This document shows, in pieces, positions 36,671-45,456 of a DNA stretch of 64,000 bases. The position numbers and the translations under genes are program-made. Source of the stretch: Dyella sp. AtDHG13 (GTDB lineage Bacteria; Pseudomonadota; Gammaproteobacteria; Xanthomonadales; Rhodanobacteraceae). The stretch is from positions 186,001 through 250,000 of the forward strand of contig NZ_QICJ01000003.1 in NCBI RefSeq assembly GCF_003201105.1, given 5' to 3'. Below the pieces are notes generated by a model, which did not search any database, was not told the DNA's origin, and saw only the letters and a list, made by a program, of their open reading frames with translations. The first letter of the stretch is position 1; the number at the start of each line of letters is the position of its first letter.

Positions 36671-37911
36671 AAATCCTGTTTTTGCATGCACTTGCCGATC
36701 CTGAAGCGGGCGGCGGCGCCGAGGTTACTGTGTGGACATTGATGCGGTCGATGAGGGAACTCGGACACGACTGCGTACTGGTTGCTGCGTCGGAGCAAGA
36801 GGGCCTGCACAGGGAGGTTCGCGATGGTATTACGGTCTATACGGCGAAGCTCAAGAATCTCTATCTTCCGAAGCATAATAAGCGCCAGCCGGTATCGAAG
36901 AAGCTTCTATGGCATGCAATTGACTCGTTCAATCCCTTCATGCAGGGGGCGCTGAAGCGCGTCGTTGAGGCCGAAAAACCAGACGTGGCGTCTGTCCATT
37001 GCCTTAATGGTTGGTCTGCCTTGGCCATGCGGACTCTAAGCAGAGCGAGTATTCCGATCGTCCAGGTTTTGCACGGCTATGAGTACATCTGCGTTAAATC
37101 CACCATGTTTAGTCGTGGATCGAACTGTGTGTCTCAGTGCCTGTCGTGCCGAATTTTTCGGCTTCCTCACCCGCGCCTGAGTAGGTGTGCCGATGCGGTC
37201 GTCGGCGTAAGTCGATTCACGCTGGAGCGCCACTTGGATAGCGGGTATTTCCGTGGCGTTGCTATCCAGAGAGTCATTCACAATGCTCGCGATCCATGGA
37301 AGCTGGGAGTCAACGGAGCGCTAGCACCGCGGCTGCAGACCAAGCCTCTTCGTATCGGCTATATCGGGAGGATCGATCCGAGCAAGGGTATTGATATGTT
37401 GCTTCACGCATTTGATGAGGCGGCGCTGGGGGACGTTGAGCTATGGATAGCGGGCAGCGGACAATCCGGTTATGAAAGTTCGCTGCGCAGCCGATGGGCA
37501 TCTGAGCGAATTCGTTTCCTTGGAAGGACAGCGCCACGCGATTTTTATCCCAACGTGGATATCACGGTGGTGCCCTCCCTCTGGGAGGAGCCCCTGGGCA
37601 TGGTGGTCGCGGAAGGAATGGCTTTCGGTAAACCCGTCATTGGAGCGCGTCGAGGTGGTATCAGCGAGATGATCGTTGATGGTGAAAGCGGATTCCTGTT
37701 CGATCCTGAGAGCCCTGTCGAGCTTATCGGTGCAATGCGCCGGCTGGTCAATGACGCCGGAATGCGGGCCCGCATGGGGGCAAGAGCGCTGACATCTGCA
37801 ATCCCATATATGGACCCGGAAGGCTGGGCGAGCAAGTATGCAACCGTATACGCGGAAGTGGCGAGGAAGCATGGCCCGCCAGTGTCGCCGCGGGACGGGG
37901 AAATATTATGA
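36667..37911 (+). CDS. Family 4 glycosyltransferase
   Basis: A 414-residue GT-B fold transferase. The N-terminal domain begins MKILFLHALADPEAGGGAEVTVWTLMRSM. An unusual Cys-containing segment occurs at about 140-165 (CVKSTMFSRGSNCVSQCLSCRIF). The C-terminal domain carries LRIGYIGRIDPSKGIDMLLHAF and the GT4 EX7E motif in EEPLGMVVAEGMAFGKPVIG. The Cys cluster occurs in some GT4 proteins of exopolysaccharide loci. It probably builds the repeat unit together with the GT2 protein encoded upstream. Sugar specificity is unknown. Confidence 0.9.
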   Translation: MKILFLHALADPEAGGGAEVTVWTLMRSMRELGHDCVLVAASEQEGLHREVRDGITVYTAKLKNLYLPKHNKRQPVSKKLLWHAIDSFNPFMQGALKRVVEAEKPDVASVHCLNGWSALAMRTLSRASIPIVQVLHGYEYICVKSTMFSRGSNCVSQCLSCRIFRLPHPRLSRCADAVVGVSRFTLERHLDSGYFRGVAIQRVIHNARDPWKLGVNGALAPRLQTKPLRIGYIGRIDPSKGIDMLLHAFDEAALGDVELWIAGSGQSGYESSLRSRWASERIRFLGRTAPRDFYPNVDITVVPSLWEEPLGMVVAEGMAFGKPVIGARRGGISEMIVDGESGFLFDPESPVELIGAMRRLVNDAGMRARMGARALTSAIPYMDPEGWASKYATVYAEVARKHGPPVSPRDGEIL

Positions 37912-37927
37912 GTGGCAGTGCACCGAA

Positions 37928-38596
37928 AGGGGGGCGTGCAACTTGGGAGCTAAGGGCGGCGACTGGGAGTGGGTGGTACTGGTGAATCCGGATATCGAGA
38001 TTGAGTCTGTCGATTTCTTCGCTGACCTCATTTCACAGTGTGGCACTGTTCCGAGTTTTGGTTGTGCGGGCGTTGCGCAGCGTAATCCAGACGGCTCATA
38101 TGAGCTGGTTGCGCGGCGCTTTCCTTCCATTCGCGCCATTCTTGGCAGGCGTATTCCGCTGCTTGGCCGAAGGCTTTTCAAGCGCGATGTGGATACCTAC
38201 CTGAATGCCTATCCCAATAGATTAGACGTGAACGGCGCGCCGTTTTCCGTGGATTGGCTGCAGTCTTCCTTTCTTTTGATTCCAAGGGATTCGTGGCAGA
38301 CATGCAACGGCCTGTCTGAGCGTTACTTCGTTTTCATGGCCGACACCGATTTTGGTTGGCGGTGTCGGGAGAAAAACCTGCAGTCGTGGTTTTTCCCTAA
38401 TCTGGAGATTCGAGCGGATGGGGTCCGCTCCAGTCACGGCGGATTGCTAGACGTTTTCCGCAAGCGCACCTTACGTATCCATTTGAGGGATGCGTTCAAG
38501 TATTTCTTGACCGGTCTAGGCCGCTCGACTTCATCAAGAACGAACGCAACAGCCAGCGTTACTGCGTCCCATTGCGCAAAACCGCCGCTCAGGTGA
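37928..38596 (+). pseudogene. N-terminally truncated family 2 glycosyltransferase
   Basis: Homology begins abruptly at GACNLGAKGGDWEWVVLVNPDIEIES, which in intact GT2 proteins stands about 70-80 residues in, just before the NPD (DXD-like) motif. The later parts are present: DWLQSSFLLIPRDSW, LSERYFVFMADTDFGWRCREK and a C-terminal helix. The missing N-terminus would contain the VTYN and DNxSxD nucleotide-binding motifs. The frame stays open back to an ATG at 37838 inside the preceding gene, but those residues (RKWRGSMARQCRRGTGK) are not GT2-like. A deletion joining the end of the GT4 gene to the middle of this one is the simplest explanation. Confidence 0.7.
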
Positions 38597-38622
38597 GTAC
38601 GCCGAGCGCGCGATGAGGGCGC

Positions 38623-40464
38623 TCACCGATACATCAGATTGATCGTCACCAACGTCAATACCAGCACGATGCCCGTCAGCGGCAAGCCCACGCGCAGGAA
38701 ATCCTTTCCGCGGTAGCCGCCGGGGCCGGCGACCATCATCAGGGCGGGATGGCCGGAGCTGAGGAGGAAGGTGTTGGAGGAGGAGACGGCGACGATCAGG
38801 GCGTAGGCGGAGGGGTTGTTGCCGGTGGCGATGGCGACGCTGATGGCGATGGGCACCATCATCACGGTGGCGCCGACGTTGGACATCACCTGCGAGAACA
38901 GCAGCGTCAGGATGGCCAGCGCGAGTTGCAGGATCCAATGATTGGTGTGACCCAGGTGCTGCAGCACGACTTGGGCGAGCCACGCGGCGGCGCCGGTGGC
39001 GTCCATCGACCAGCCTAGCGGAATCAGGCAGGCGGTGACGAAGATGGTTTTCCAGTTGATGGCCTTGTACGCCTCGTCCATGTTCAGCACGCCGGTGAGC
39101 AGCATGCCGATGGCGCCGGTCATCATGGCCACGGACAGGTCGAGGTGGGTGAACAGGGCAAGGCACTTGGCGAGCAGGAAGAAACCCACGGCTTGCCAGA
39201 TCTTGCCGGGGCGCTGCTCTTCCTTCGGGATGTCGGTAACCACGACGAGGTCGCGATCTTCGGTGGCGAGCACCAGGTCGCGCCAGCTCGAGTGCAGCAC
39301 CAGTGTGTCGCCCGCGCGCAGGCTCACCGAGCGCACGTCGTCGCGATACACCTGGTCGCCACGGTTCACGGCCAGCACGGAGATGCCGTAACGCTTGCGC
39401 AGGCGCAAGTCGCCGACGGTCTGCTTGAGGAAGCGGGAACTCGGCGGGATCACGGCTTCGGAAATGCCGGCGCGGGACGGGTTGAACAGTTCGCCCAGCT
39501 GACGCATGCGCGAGGAGAGCTTGCATAGCTGGTTGTTGGCGAACTGGTTGAGCTGGTCGCGCGGGCCCAGCACGCCGAGCACGGAACCCACCCAGATCAC
39601 ATGGTCGGCTGGCGGCGCCATGCGCGCGTCGTTGCCGCTCTTGATCGCGAGGATCAGCGGCGCGCCATAGAGCTGTTCCACTTCGCCGATGCTCATGCCC
39701 ACCAGCGGGCTTTCCGCCGTCACGGTGAGTTCGGCGGTTTCGCCGACGATGCCATAGGTGTCGGCGAAGTAGCTTTCTGTGCGGCCTGGCGTCACCTTGA
39801 GGCGTTCGTCCTCGCGCTCGGGCAGCAGCTTCTTGCCGAAGAAGTAGAAGAAGCCGACGCCCGCGAAGGCGAGCACGAGGCCGACCGGCGTGACGCTGAA
39901 CAGGCCGAACTTCGGAATCGTGTGCGCGCCCGCCGGCAGGTTGGCGTTCGAGCTGGCCACCAGGTCGTTCAGCACGATCAGCGGGGAATTGGCGATCAGC
40001 GTGGTGTTGGTGGCGGTAAGTATGCAGAACGCCATCGGCAGCAGCAGCCGGGAGATCGGCACGCCGGTGCGGGCGGCGAGGCGGCTGGTCACCGGGATCA
40101 TCAGCGCGGCCAGCGCCTGGCTGGGGATCACCGCACTGAACAGGCTGGTGACGAGGTTGATCACCACACCCAGGCGGGACTCCACGCCGCGCGCCATGCG
40201 CATCACGAAGCTGGCGGTCAGGGTGAGCACGCCGGCGCGGTCCAGTCCCGCGCCCATGATCATGATGGCGATGATGGCGATGACCGCGTTACCGGCGAAG
40301 CCGTTGAACACGCGGTCGGAGGGAATGAGCCCGGTGAGGCCGATCACGACCACCACCAGCAGGGCCACCATGTCGGCGCGGATCCACTCCAGCACCAGCA
40401 TCAGCATGGTGAAGCCCACGAGCCCCAGCACCAGGATCATTTCAGGGGTGAGGGCGAGTCCCAC
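38623..40464 (-). CDS. SLC13/DASS-type anion permease with two RCK_C domains
   Basis: A 613-residue transporter. N- and C-terminal membrane halves, each of five or six helices (MILVLGLVGFTMLMLVLEWIRADMVALL; IFVTACLIPLGWSMDATGAAAWLA; LLFSQVMSNVGATVMMVPIAISVA), flank a soluble insert at about 215-410. The insert contains two TrkA-C/RCK_C-like domains (GIVGETAELTVTAESPLVGMSIGEV; VIPPSSRFLKQTVGDLRLRKRYG). The permease motif LTATNTTLIANSPLIVLNDL is present. Members move sulfate, dicarboxylates or silicate-like anions with Na+; the substrate is not clear. The GTG start is preceded by AAGGGGCG; an ATG eight codons later is possible. Confidence 0.87.
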   Translation of the reverse strand: MGLALTPEMILVLGLVGFTMLMLVLEWIRADMVALLVVVVIGLTGLIPSDRVFNGFAGNAVIAIIAIMIMGAGLDRAGVLTLTASFVMRMARGVESRLGVVINLVTSLFSAVIPSQALAALMIPVTSRLAARTGVPISRLLLPMAFCILTATNTTLIANSPLIVLNDLVASSNANLPAGAHTIPKFGLFSVTPVGLVLAFAGVGFFYFFGKKLLPEREDERLKVTPGRTESYFADTYGIVGETAELTVTAESPLVGMSIGEVEQLYGAPLILAIKSGNDARMAPPADHVIWVGSVLGVLGPRDQLNQFANNQLCKLSSRMRQLGELFNPSRAGISEAVIPPSSRFLKQTVGDLRLRKRYGISVLAVNRGDQVYRDDVRSVSLRAGDTLVLHSSWRDLVLATEDRDLVVVTDIPKEEQRPGKIWQAVGFFLLAKCLALFTHLDLSVAMMTGAIGMLLTGVLNMDEAYKAINWKTIFVTACLIPLGWSMDATGAAAWLAQVVLQHLGHTNHWILQLALAILTLLFSQVMSNVGATVMMVPIAISVAIATGNNPSAYALIVAVSSSNTFLLSSGHPALMMVAGPGGYRGKDFLRVGLPLTGIVLVLTLVTINLMYR

Positions 40465-40667
40465 TAGCGAGCGCCCCTTGGCTGGGCGTCTTGGCGACGG
40501 CTGGATGTGGGCAGTGGGAACTTCACGCTGCGACGACTCGTCCCTGTTTGAGACGTGAGTATAAGCGCGTGGTGCGGCGGTCTGGTGAACCTAGCCTGCA
40601 ACGTGGGACGTGATCGTCTTCTTGCCTGCCTGTGCGTCACAGGGGTGACGGCGGCAAGGCTGCGAGG

Positions 40668-41393
40668 TCACACCTTGCGGTAGAGCAGATCCCACACCCC
40701 GTGCCCCAGCTTCAGCCCGCGGCGCTCGAAATGGGTCTCGATGCGCCATGCCGGTTTCTCGGCGTACTGGCCGGGTCCGATGTCGTTGCGCCAGTCCGGC
40801 GCGGCCTCCATCACCTCGAGCATGTGCTCGGCGTAGGGCTGCCAGTCGGTGGCCAGGTGCAGCAGGCCGTTCGGGGCCATGCGGGAGGCGAGCAGGGCGA
40901 CGAACGCCGGCTGGACGATGCGGCGCTTGTTGTGGCGCTTCTTGTGCCAGGGGTCGGGAAACCAGATGCGCGCCTCGGCCAGCGTGCCGGGCGGGATTTC
41001 GTTCTCCAGCACTTCCACGGCGTCGTGCTTGTACAGGCGCACGTTGGTGGCATCGCGTGCGGCCAGCGCGTTCATCAGGCGGCCCACGCCGGGGCCATGG
41101 ACTTCGACGCCGATGAAATCGCGTGCGAGGTCATGCTCGCTGGCCCACGCCAGCGCCTCGCCATTGCCGAAGCCGATCTCCAGCACCACCGGCGCGGCGC
41201 GGTGGAAGCGGGCGGCATAGTCCTGCGGCGCGGCGGTGTAGTCGATGCCGAAGCGTGCCCAGTGTTCGTCGAAGGCGCGCTGCTGGGCCGGCGTCATGCG
41301 GCCCTCGCGCAGCACGAAGCTGCGGATGCGGCGCATGAAGTGCGGGTGTTCGGCGTCGTCGTGTTCGCCGTCGTGGTGGATCGGGTCAGTCAT
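40668..41393 (-). CDS. trmB: tRNA (guanine-N7)-methyltransferase TrmB
   Basis: A 241-residue SAM-dependent enzyme that makes m7G46 in tRNA. Motifs are [20 protein letters not shown], the SAM-binding [49 protein letters not shown] and [19 protein letters not shown], followed by a C-terminal [18 protein letters not shown]. All are standard for TrmB. It is the third gene of a thiS-thiG-trmB operon, only three bases after thiG. Confidence 0.96.
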   Translation of the reverse strand: MTDPIHHDGEHDDAEHPHFMRRIRSFVLREGRMTPAQQRAFDEHWARFGIDYTAAPQDYAARFHRAAPVVLEIGFGNGEALAWASEHDLARDFIGVEVHGPGVGRLMNALAARDATNVRLYKHDAVEVLENEIPPGTLAEARIWFPDPWHKKRHNKRRIVQPAFVALLASRMAPNGLLHLATDWQPYAEHMLEVMEAAPDWRNDIGPGQYAEKPAWRIETHFERRGLKLGHGVWDLLYRKV

Positions 41394-41396
41394 GGA

Positions 41397-42197
41397 TCAA
41401 CCGATGGTGCCGTCGATCGGGCTGGATGCCGAGGCGAAGCGCTTGCGCGGAATGCGGCCGGCCTTGAAGGCGGCGCGGCCGGCCTGGATGGCGAGCTTCA
41501 TCGCATGCGCCATCAGCACAGGATCCTTGGCGCCGGCGATGGCGGTGTTCATCAGCACGCCGTCGCAGCCCAGCTCCATTGCAATGGCGGCATCGGATGC
41601 GGTGCCCACGCCGGCATCGACGATGATCGGCACCTTGGCGTTCTCGATGATCTCCAGCAGGTTGTAGCGGTTCTGGATGCCCAGACCCGAGCCGATCGGT
41701 GCCGCCAGCGGCATCACGGCCACGCAGCCGATCTCTTCCAGGCGCTTGGCCAGGATCGGGTCGTCGCTGGTGTAGACCATCACGTCGAAACCGTCCGCCA
41801 CCAGCGTTTCGGCGGCCTTGAGCGTTTCCACCACGTCGGGGAAAAGCGTGCGCTGGTCGCCGAGCACTTCCAGCTTCACCAGCTTGTGGCCGTCGAGCAG
41901 TTCGCGGGCGAGCTTGCAGGTGCGCACGGCATCCACCGCGTTGTAGCAGCCGGCGGTGTTCGGCAGCAGGGTGAATTCTTCCGGCGGCAGCGCGTCGAGC
42001 AGGTTGGGCTGGCCGGCGTCCTGGCCGATGTTCACGCGGCGGATGGCGACGGTGACGATCTCGGCGCCGGCCGCCTGGCTGGCGCGGCGGGTTTCGTCGA
42101 AGTCCTTGTACTTGCCCGTGCCGGTGAGCAGGCGGGAGCCGTAGCTCTTGCCGGCGATGATCAGCGGATCGGAGGAATCGAGCGTCTTGATGTTCAT
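41397..42197 (-). CDS. thiG: Thiazole synthase ThiG
   Basis: A 266-residue TIM-barrel thiazole synthase of thiamine biosynthesis. It opens with [20 protein letters not shown]. It includes [49 protein letters not shown] with the Schiff-base Lys, [16 protein letters not shown] and [38 protein letters not shown]. It joins 1-deoxyxylulose 5-phosphate, dehydroglycine and ThiS thiocarboxylate into the thiazole phosphate. It follows thiS after about 60 bases. Confidence 0.97.
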   Translation of the reverse strand: MNIKTLDSSDPLIIAGKSYGSRLLTGTGKYKDFDETRRASQAAGAEIVTVAIRRVNIGQDAGQPNLLDALPPEEFTLLPNTAGCYNAVDAVRTCKLARELLDGHKLVKLEVLGDQRTLFPDVVETLKAAETLVADGFDVMVYTSDDPILAKRLEEIGCVAVMPLAAPIGSGLGIQNRYNLLEIIENAKVPIIVDAGVGTASDAAIAMELGCDGVLMNTAIAGAKDPVLMAHAMKLAIQAGRAAFKAGRIPRKRFASASSPIDGTIG

Positions 42198-42257
42198 CGT
42201 GGGGTCTTCAGTCTGCGGCGGCGCGCGAGCGTCGCGTGAACACGGATGCCGGGGCGA

Positions 42258-42458
42258 TCAGCCGCCGCCGATGGCATGGACGATTTCCACGCGGTCGCCC
42301 TCGGCCAGCGCGTGGCTGGCGTGCAGGCTGCGAGGAACGATTTCGTGGTTGACCTCCACGGCGACGCGGCGTTGGCCGTAACCGGCCTCTTCGAGCAATT
42401 GGGCGACGGTCGTGGCGGGTGCGCAGTCGCGCGGACTGCCATTGAGCGTGATGTGCAT
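42258..42458 (-). CDS. thiS: Sulfur carrier protein ThiS
   Basis: A 66-residue ubiquitin-like sulfur carrier. It begins MHITLNGSPRD, has the VAVEVNHEIVPRSLHASHALAEGDRVEIV core, and ends in the diagnostic Gly-Gly (AIGGG, here with one extra Gly before it). The terminal Gly is adenylated and converted to a thiocarboxylate that donates sulfur to ThiG, encoded next. First gene of the thiS-thiG-trmB operon. Confidence 0.95.
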   Translation of the reverse strand: MHITLNGSPRDCAPATTVAQLLEEAGYGQRRVAVEVNHEIVPRSLHASHALAEGDRVEIVHAIGGG

Positions 42459-42494
42459 CGGGCCATTGTAGCCGCTGTAAGCGCCGGGGGCAGA

Positions 42495-42521
42495 AAAAGG
42501 CCCGGCATGGCCGGGCCTTTT
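42495..42521 (-). terminator. Intrinsic terminator after DUF6600 gene
   Basis: On the minus strand the stem GGCCCGGC/GCCGGGCC with a 3-base loop is followed by TTTTT, 24 bases past the stop of the DUF6600 gene and ahead of thiS. The plus strand has TTTT as well. Confidence 0.85.
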
Positions 42522-42544
42522 CGGGCGGGAGGCCTTGCGGGGCC

Positions 42545-44896
42545 TCAGTTGTGCTGTTCGTCCTTGCGGGGCGGCGGAGGCGCGCGGTGTTCCTCGTGGC
42601 CCTGCGGGGGCTGACGTTGCTGCTGGGGCTGGGGCGGCTGGTAGCCGCCGCGCGGGGGCTCGTACCCGCGCTGCTGCGTCTCCTGGCGCTGCATGGCCTG
42701 GCGTTGCTGCATCTCCTGCCGTTGCTGCATGGCCTGGCGCTGTTGCATCTCCTGCTGTCGTTGCATGGCCTGGCGCTGCTGCATTTCCTGCTGTTGCTGC
42801 ATGGCTTGGCGCTGCTGCATTTCCTGCTGTTGTTGCACGGCCCGGCGCTGCTGCATGTCCTGCTGCTGCATCGCCTGGCGCTGTTGCATCTCCTGTTGTT
42901 GCTGCACGGCTTGGCGTTGCTGCATGTCCTGCCGCTGCATCCGCTCCGCATTGTCCTGGTTCATCGGCTGGCGCGGGGCCTGTGGCGGTTGAGTCTGTTC
43001 GATGCGGGGAACATTGGGCAGCGTGCCCTGGAGCTGGACGCGCTGGCGGTCTTCGGCGGCGTTGGGGATATAGCTCACGCCGGGCCGGGCCTGATTGTTC
43101 TCGCCGCGCTGAGTCGGCGGCTGTGGCCCGTTCGGGCGGGCAAAGCGCGCCGAAGGCAGTTCGCCGGGCCGCATGGCGGCGGGTTCGTTGTCAAAACGCG
43201 GAGCGGGACGGTTCGCGGGGCCCTGCGCCTGCGCGGGCTGGTTGCCGCGCACCGGTTCGTTCGGTTGCGCGGCGAATGGCTGCTGACGGTTGGGGGCGGC
43301 TGTGCGCATGCCCGGGCCCGGCGCGCTGTTCAGCAGCCGCACGTTGGTCGGTGCCGCGGCGGCGGCGGCCATGCGCGGTGCGCCGGCCACGTTGGCGGGG
43401 CGGCCGGCGAAGCCAGCGGCGGGCGGTGTGCGCGCCACCACCTCGCGCTGGAAGCCGCCGGTCGGCAACTGGCGCGCCGTGGACGGGCGGGGTGGCGCAA
43501 AGCTGGTATGCACGGGGGCAAGGCCGCTGACGCCACGGGACATCACCGGCGCATTGGCGAACTGGCGAGGATCCACTGAGGCCATGTGCTGCCGGGCATT
43601 GCGGGCAGCGACGAAGTCCTGTGCGGACATGGCCCTGAACGCATGCGGCACGTCGCGGTTCATGTACCGCTCGTGGGGCATGTCGCGGCCGCTGCGGAAA
43701 TAGTTGTAGTTGTTGTTGATGTTGTTGATCACCACGGTGCGGTTGTTGCGCACGTAGATGTTGGTGACGTTGACATTGGTGTAGTAGCCGCGGCTGGCGC
43801 GGTACCACGGGTTGTAGACCTCGCCCGGCCCCAGCGGGAACCAGCCCACTGGCCGGCCCGAACTCAGGGACACGCTGAAGCCCGCGCCGCCGACGAACGC
43901 GACCAGGGCCGGCGCGTAGACCGGGCGGACGCCGATCGGGCCCGGCACCCAGCACCAGCGTTCGCGGACATGGGCCCAGCGTCCATAGTGGTAAGGCGCG
44001 AAGCCCCAGGGCGCTGCGTCTACCCAGGTCCAGCCCCACGGGCCGACGTAAGACCAGTAGCCATTGCTGTAGGGCGACCAGTCGGCGGCCACGTTCGAGG
44101 GATACCAGACCTGGCCGTAGTCCGGGTCGGATTGCCAGGTGCCGTACTGGTCCAGATCCTGCGCACCGACCACGTCCGGCGACACATATTGTTGCGACGG
44201 CGCGGCGGCGTAGCGCTGGTTGCGGCTGTTGCACCAGGCGTCGAAGTCGTCGCCGCCCTCGATGTCGTTGACCGTCACGTCATTGAGGGACGAATCGGCG
44301 AACTCGTAGGCGCGGCCCGCGGCCACCATGCGCTGCGCTCCGCCTTCACCATAGACGGTGGCGCGGCCGTCGAAGTCGGTCACGCGGGTGGACTTGCCGT
44401 CCTCGCTGATGTCCACGCGGTAGGTGCCGGGCTGGTTGACCACCAGCGCCACGGTCGGCGTGTCGATCTCGTAGCCTTGGCCGTCCTCCATGTTGCGCAC
44501 GGTCAGGTTCACCGTGCCCTGGGTGAGTTCGACCTGGGTGAGCTGGTCGTTGAGCGTCAGGAAACCGAAGTTGGAGTCGTCCGCGATGCGCAGCGTGCCG
44601 CTGTCCAGCTGCAGTTCGGCGCGGCCGCTGTCGCCGGTGGCCAGGCGGTCGCCCGTGGTCAGCGGCCGGTTCAGGCTGGCGTCGCCCCAGTTCTGATCAC
44701 CGGAAGGCAGCAGGCTCACATCGCCTTGACGGTAGGAAAGCCGCGCGATGCGCGAGGGCGGGTCGCCGCCCGGATTGCCGTCGTCGGGCGGCGCCTGCGT
44801 TTGCGCCAGCGCAAGACCGCTGGCGCAGGACAGCAAGGCCACCGCCATCCATCGCCAGCCGCGCTGCGATGTCAGGAAAGCAGGAAGCACACGCAT
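42545..44896 (-). CDS. DUF6600/FecR-domain exported protein with Gln/Met-rich repeat tail
   Basis: A 783-residue secreted protein. A signal peptide (about 1-31, ending LALAQ) is followed by a FecR-type beta domain at about 45-200 (RIARLSYRQGDVSLLP; LTTGDRLATGDSGRAELQLDSGTLRI). Next is a DUF6600-type Tyr/Trp/Gly-rich region at about 230-390 (QYGTWQSDPDYGQVWYPSNVAADWSPYSNGYWSYVGPWGWTWV in the sequence), then a Pro/Arg/Ala-rich stretch. The tail has seven 11-12 residue repeats built from QAMQQQQEMQQR and a Pro-rich end. A GGAG lies 8 bases before the ATG. Related proteins are common in beta- and gammaproteobacteria; function unknown, probably cell-envelope. Confidence 0.85.
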   Translation of the reverse strand: MRVLPAFLTSQRGWRWMAVALLSCASGLALAQTQAPPDDGNPGGDPPSRIARLSYRQGDVSLLPSGDQNWGDASLNRPLTTGDRLATGDSGRAELQLDSGTLRIADDSNFGFLTLNDQLTQVELTQGTVNLTVRNMEDGQGYEIDTPTVALVVNQPGTYRVDISEDGKSTRVTDFDGRATVYGEGGAQRMVAAGRAYEFADSSLNDVTVNDIEGGDDFDAWCNSRNQRYAAAPSQQYVSPDVVGAQDLDQYGTWQSDPDYGQVWYPSNVAADWSPYSNGYWSYVGPWGWTWVDAAPWGFAPYHYGRWAHVRERWCWVPGPIGVRPVYAPALVAFVGGAGFSVSLSSGRPVGWFPLGPGEVYNPWYRASRGYYTNVNVTNIYVRNNRTVVINNINNNYNYFRSGRDMPHERYMNRDVPHAFRAMSAQDFVAARNARQHMASVDPRQFANAPVMSRGVSGLAPVHTSFAPPRPSTARQLPTGGFQREVVARTPPAAGFAGRPANVAGAPRMAAAAAAPTNVRLLNSAPGPGMRTAAPNRQQPFAAQPNEPVRGNQPAQAQGPANRPAPRFDNEPAAMRPGELPSARFARPNGPQPPTQRGENNQARPGVSYIPNAAEDRQRVQLQGTLPNVPRIEQTQPPQAPRQPMNQDNAERMQRQDMQQRQAVQQQQEMQQRQAMQQQDMQQRRAVQQQQEMQQRQAMQQQQEMQQRQAMQRQQEMQQRQAMQQRQEMQQRQAMQRQETQQRGYEPPRGGYQPPQPQQQRQPPQGHEEHRAPPPPRKDEQHN
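42668..42913 (-). repeat. Tandem 36/33-bp repeats encoding Gln/Met-rich units
   Basis: Seven consecutive units of 36 bp (two of 33 bp) encode variants of QAMQQQQEMQQR near the C-terminus of the DUF6600 protein (residues about 662-743). Units differ mainly in Q/R and M/V choices. Such in-frame repeats can gain or lose units by slippage. Confidence 0.85.
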
Positions 44897-45158
44897 CGGG
44901 TTCTCCGGAGCTGGACGCGAAGATCATCGCGGGGTGTCTTGCCTGGCATCCGCAAAAACACGCAGGGAAAGCGGATGCCTGCGGACACATTATGCGGACG
45001 GGAGCTCCGTCCATCGCAAGGACCGATGGCGCTGCCGACCCATGCGGTTCAGCCGCCCGCCATGTCCGGTTCACGCCGTATTTCGCCTGGCGCGCTGGCG
45101 CGTGCTGAAAGGGGTTGTTCCCAAGTCCCGCGGAGGCGGGTTACCATCGCCGGACGTT

Positions 45159-45232
45159 GCGGGTGTAGCTCAATGGTAGAGCTGTAGCTTCCCAAGCTAC
45201 TGACGAGGGTTCGATTCCCTTCACCCGCTCCA
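45159..45232 (+). tRNA. tRNA-Gly (anticodon CCC)
   Basis: A 74-base cloverleaf. The acceptor stem GCGGGTG pairs with CACCCGC, the D-arm has AGCTCAATGGTAGAGCT, the anticodon stem GTAGC/GCTAC encloses the loop TTCCCAA (anticodon CCC, reading GGG), the T-arm is GAGGGTTCGATTCCCTT, and CCA is encoded. It is the probable insertion target of the mobile element that starts right after it. Confidence 0.96.
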
Positions 45233-45343
45233 CTTCACGATCTGCTGAGTTCCATGGAGTTCTGCAAGTCGTTGATGCCATTGGATTTTATTCACTGACA
45301 TCATCCAGCGTGTTCCGCTGGAAGCTGCCTACAGCCAGGACTT

Positions 45344-45364
45344 TTTAGTCCACTATTTAGTCCA
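45344..45364. repeat. Direct repeat TTTAGTCCA, possible integrase arm sites
   Basis: TTTAGTCCA occurs at 45344-45352 and 45356-45364, a 12-base period, in the 224-base gap between the tRNA and the integrase gene. Short spaced repeats at this place are typical binding sites for the N-terminal arm domain of tyrosine integrases. The rest of the gap shows no ORF. Confidence 0.4.
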
Positions 45365-45456
45365 TCTTTGAGGACGTGGCGGCTTCCGGTTTGTTGCTGG
45401 AGGGGCGTGGTAGACGAGACCAGCATCTGCTCCTGACTCCCAACAGGAGCAAGAGC

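Noticed and set aside
38534..39526. Minus-strand frame overlapping the SLC13 gene end and GT2 fragment
   Set aside because: Arg/His/Pro-rich shadow translation, out of frame with the clear transporter gene.
42668..42913. CRISPR-like regular repeat array
   Set aside because: The repeats are contiguous, in frame and encode protein units; there are no unique spacers.
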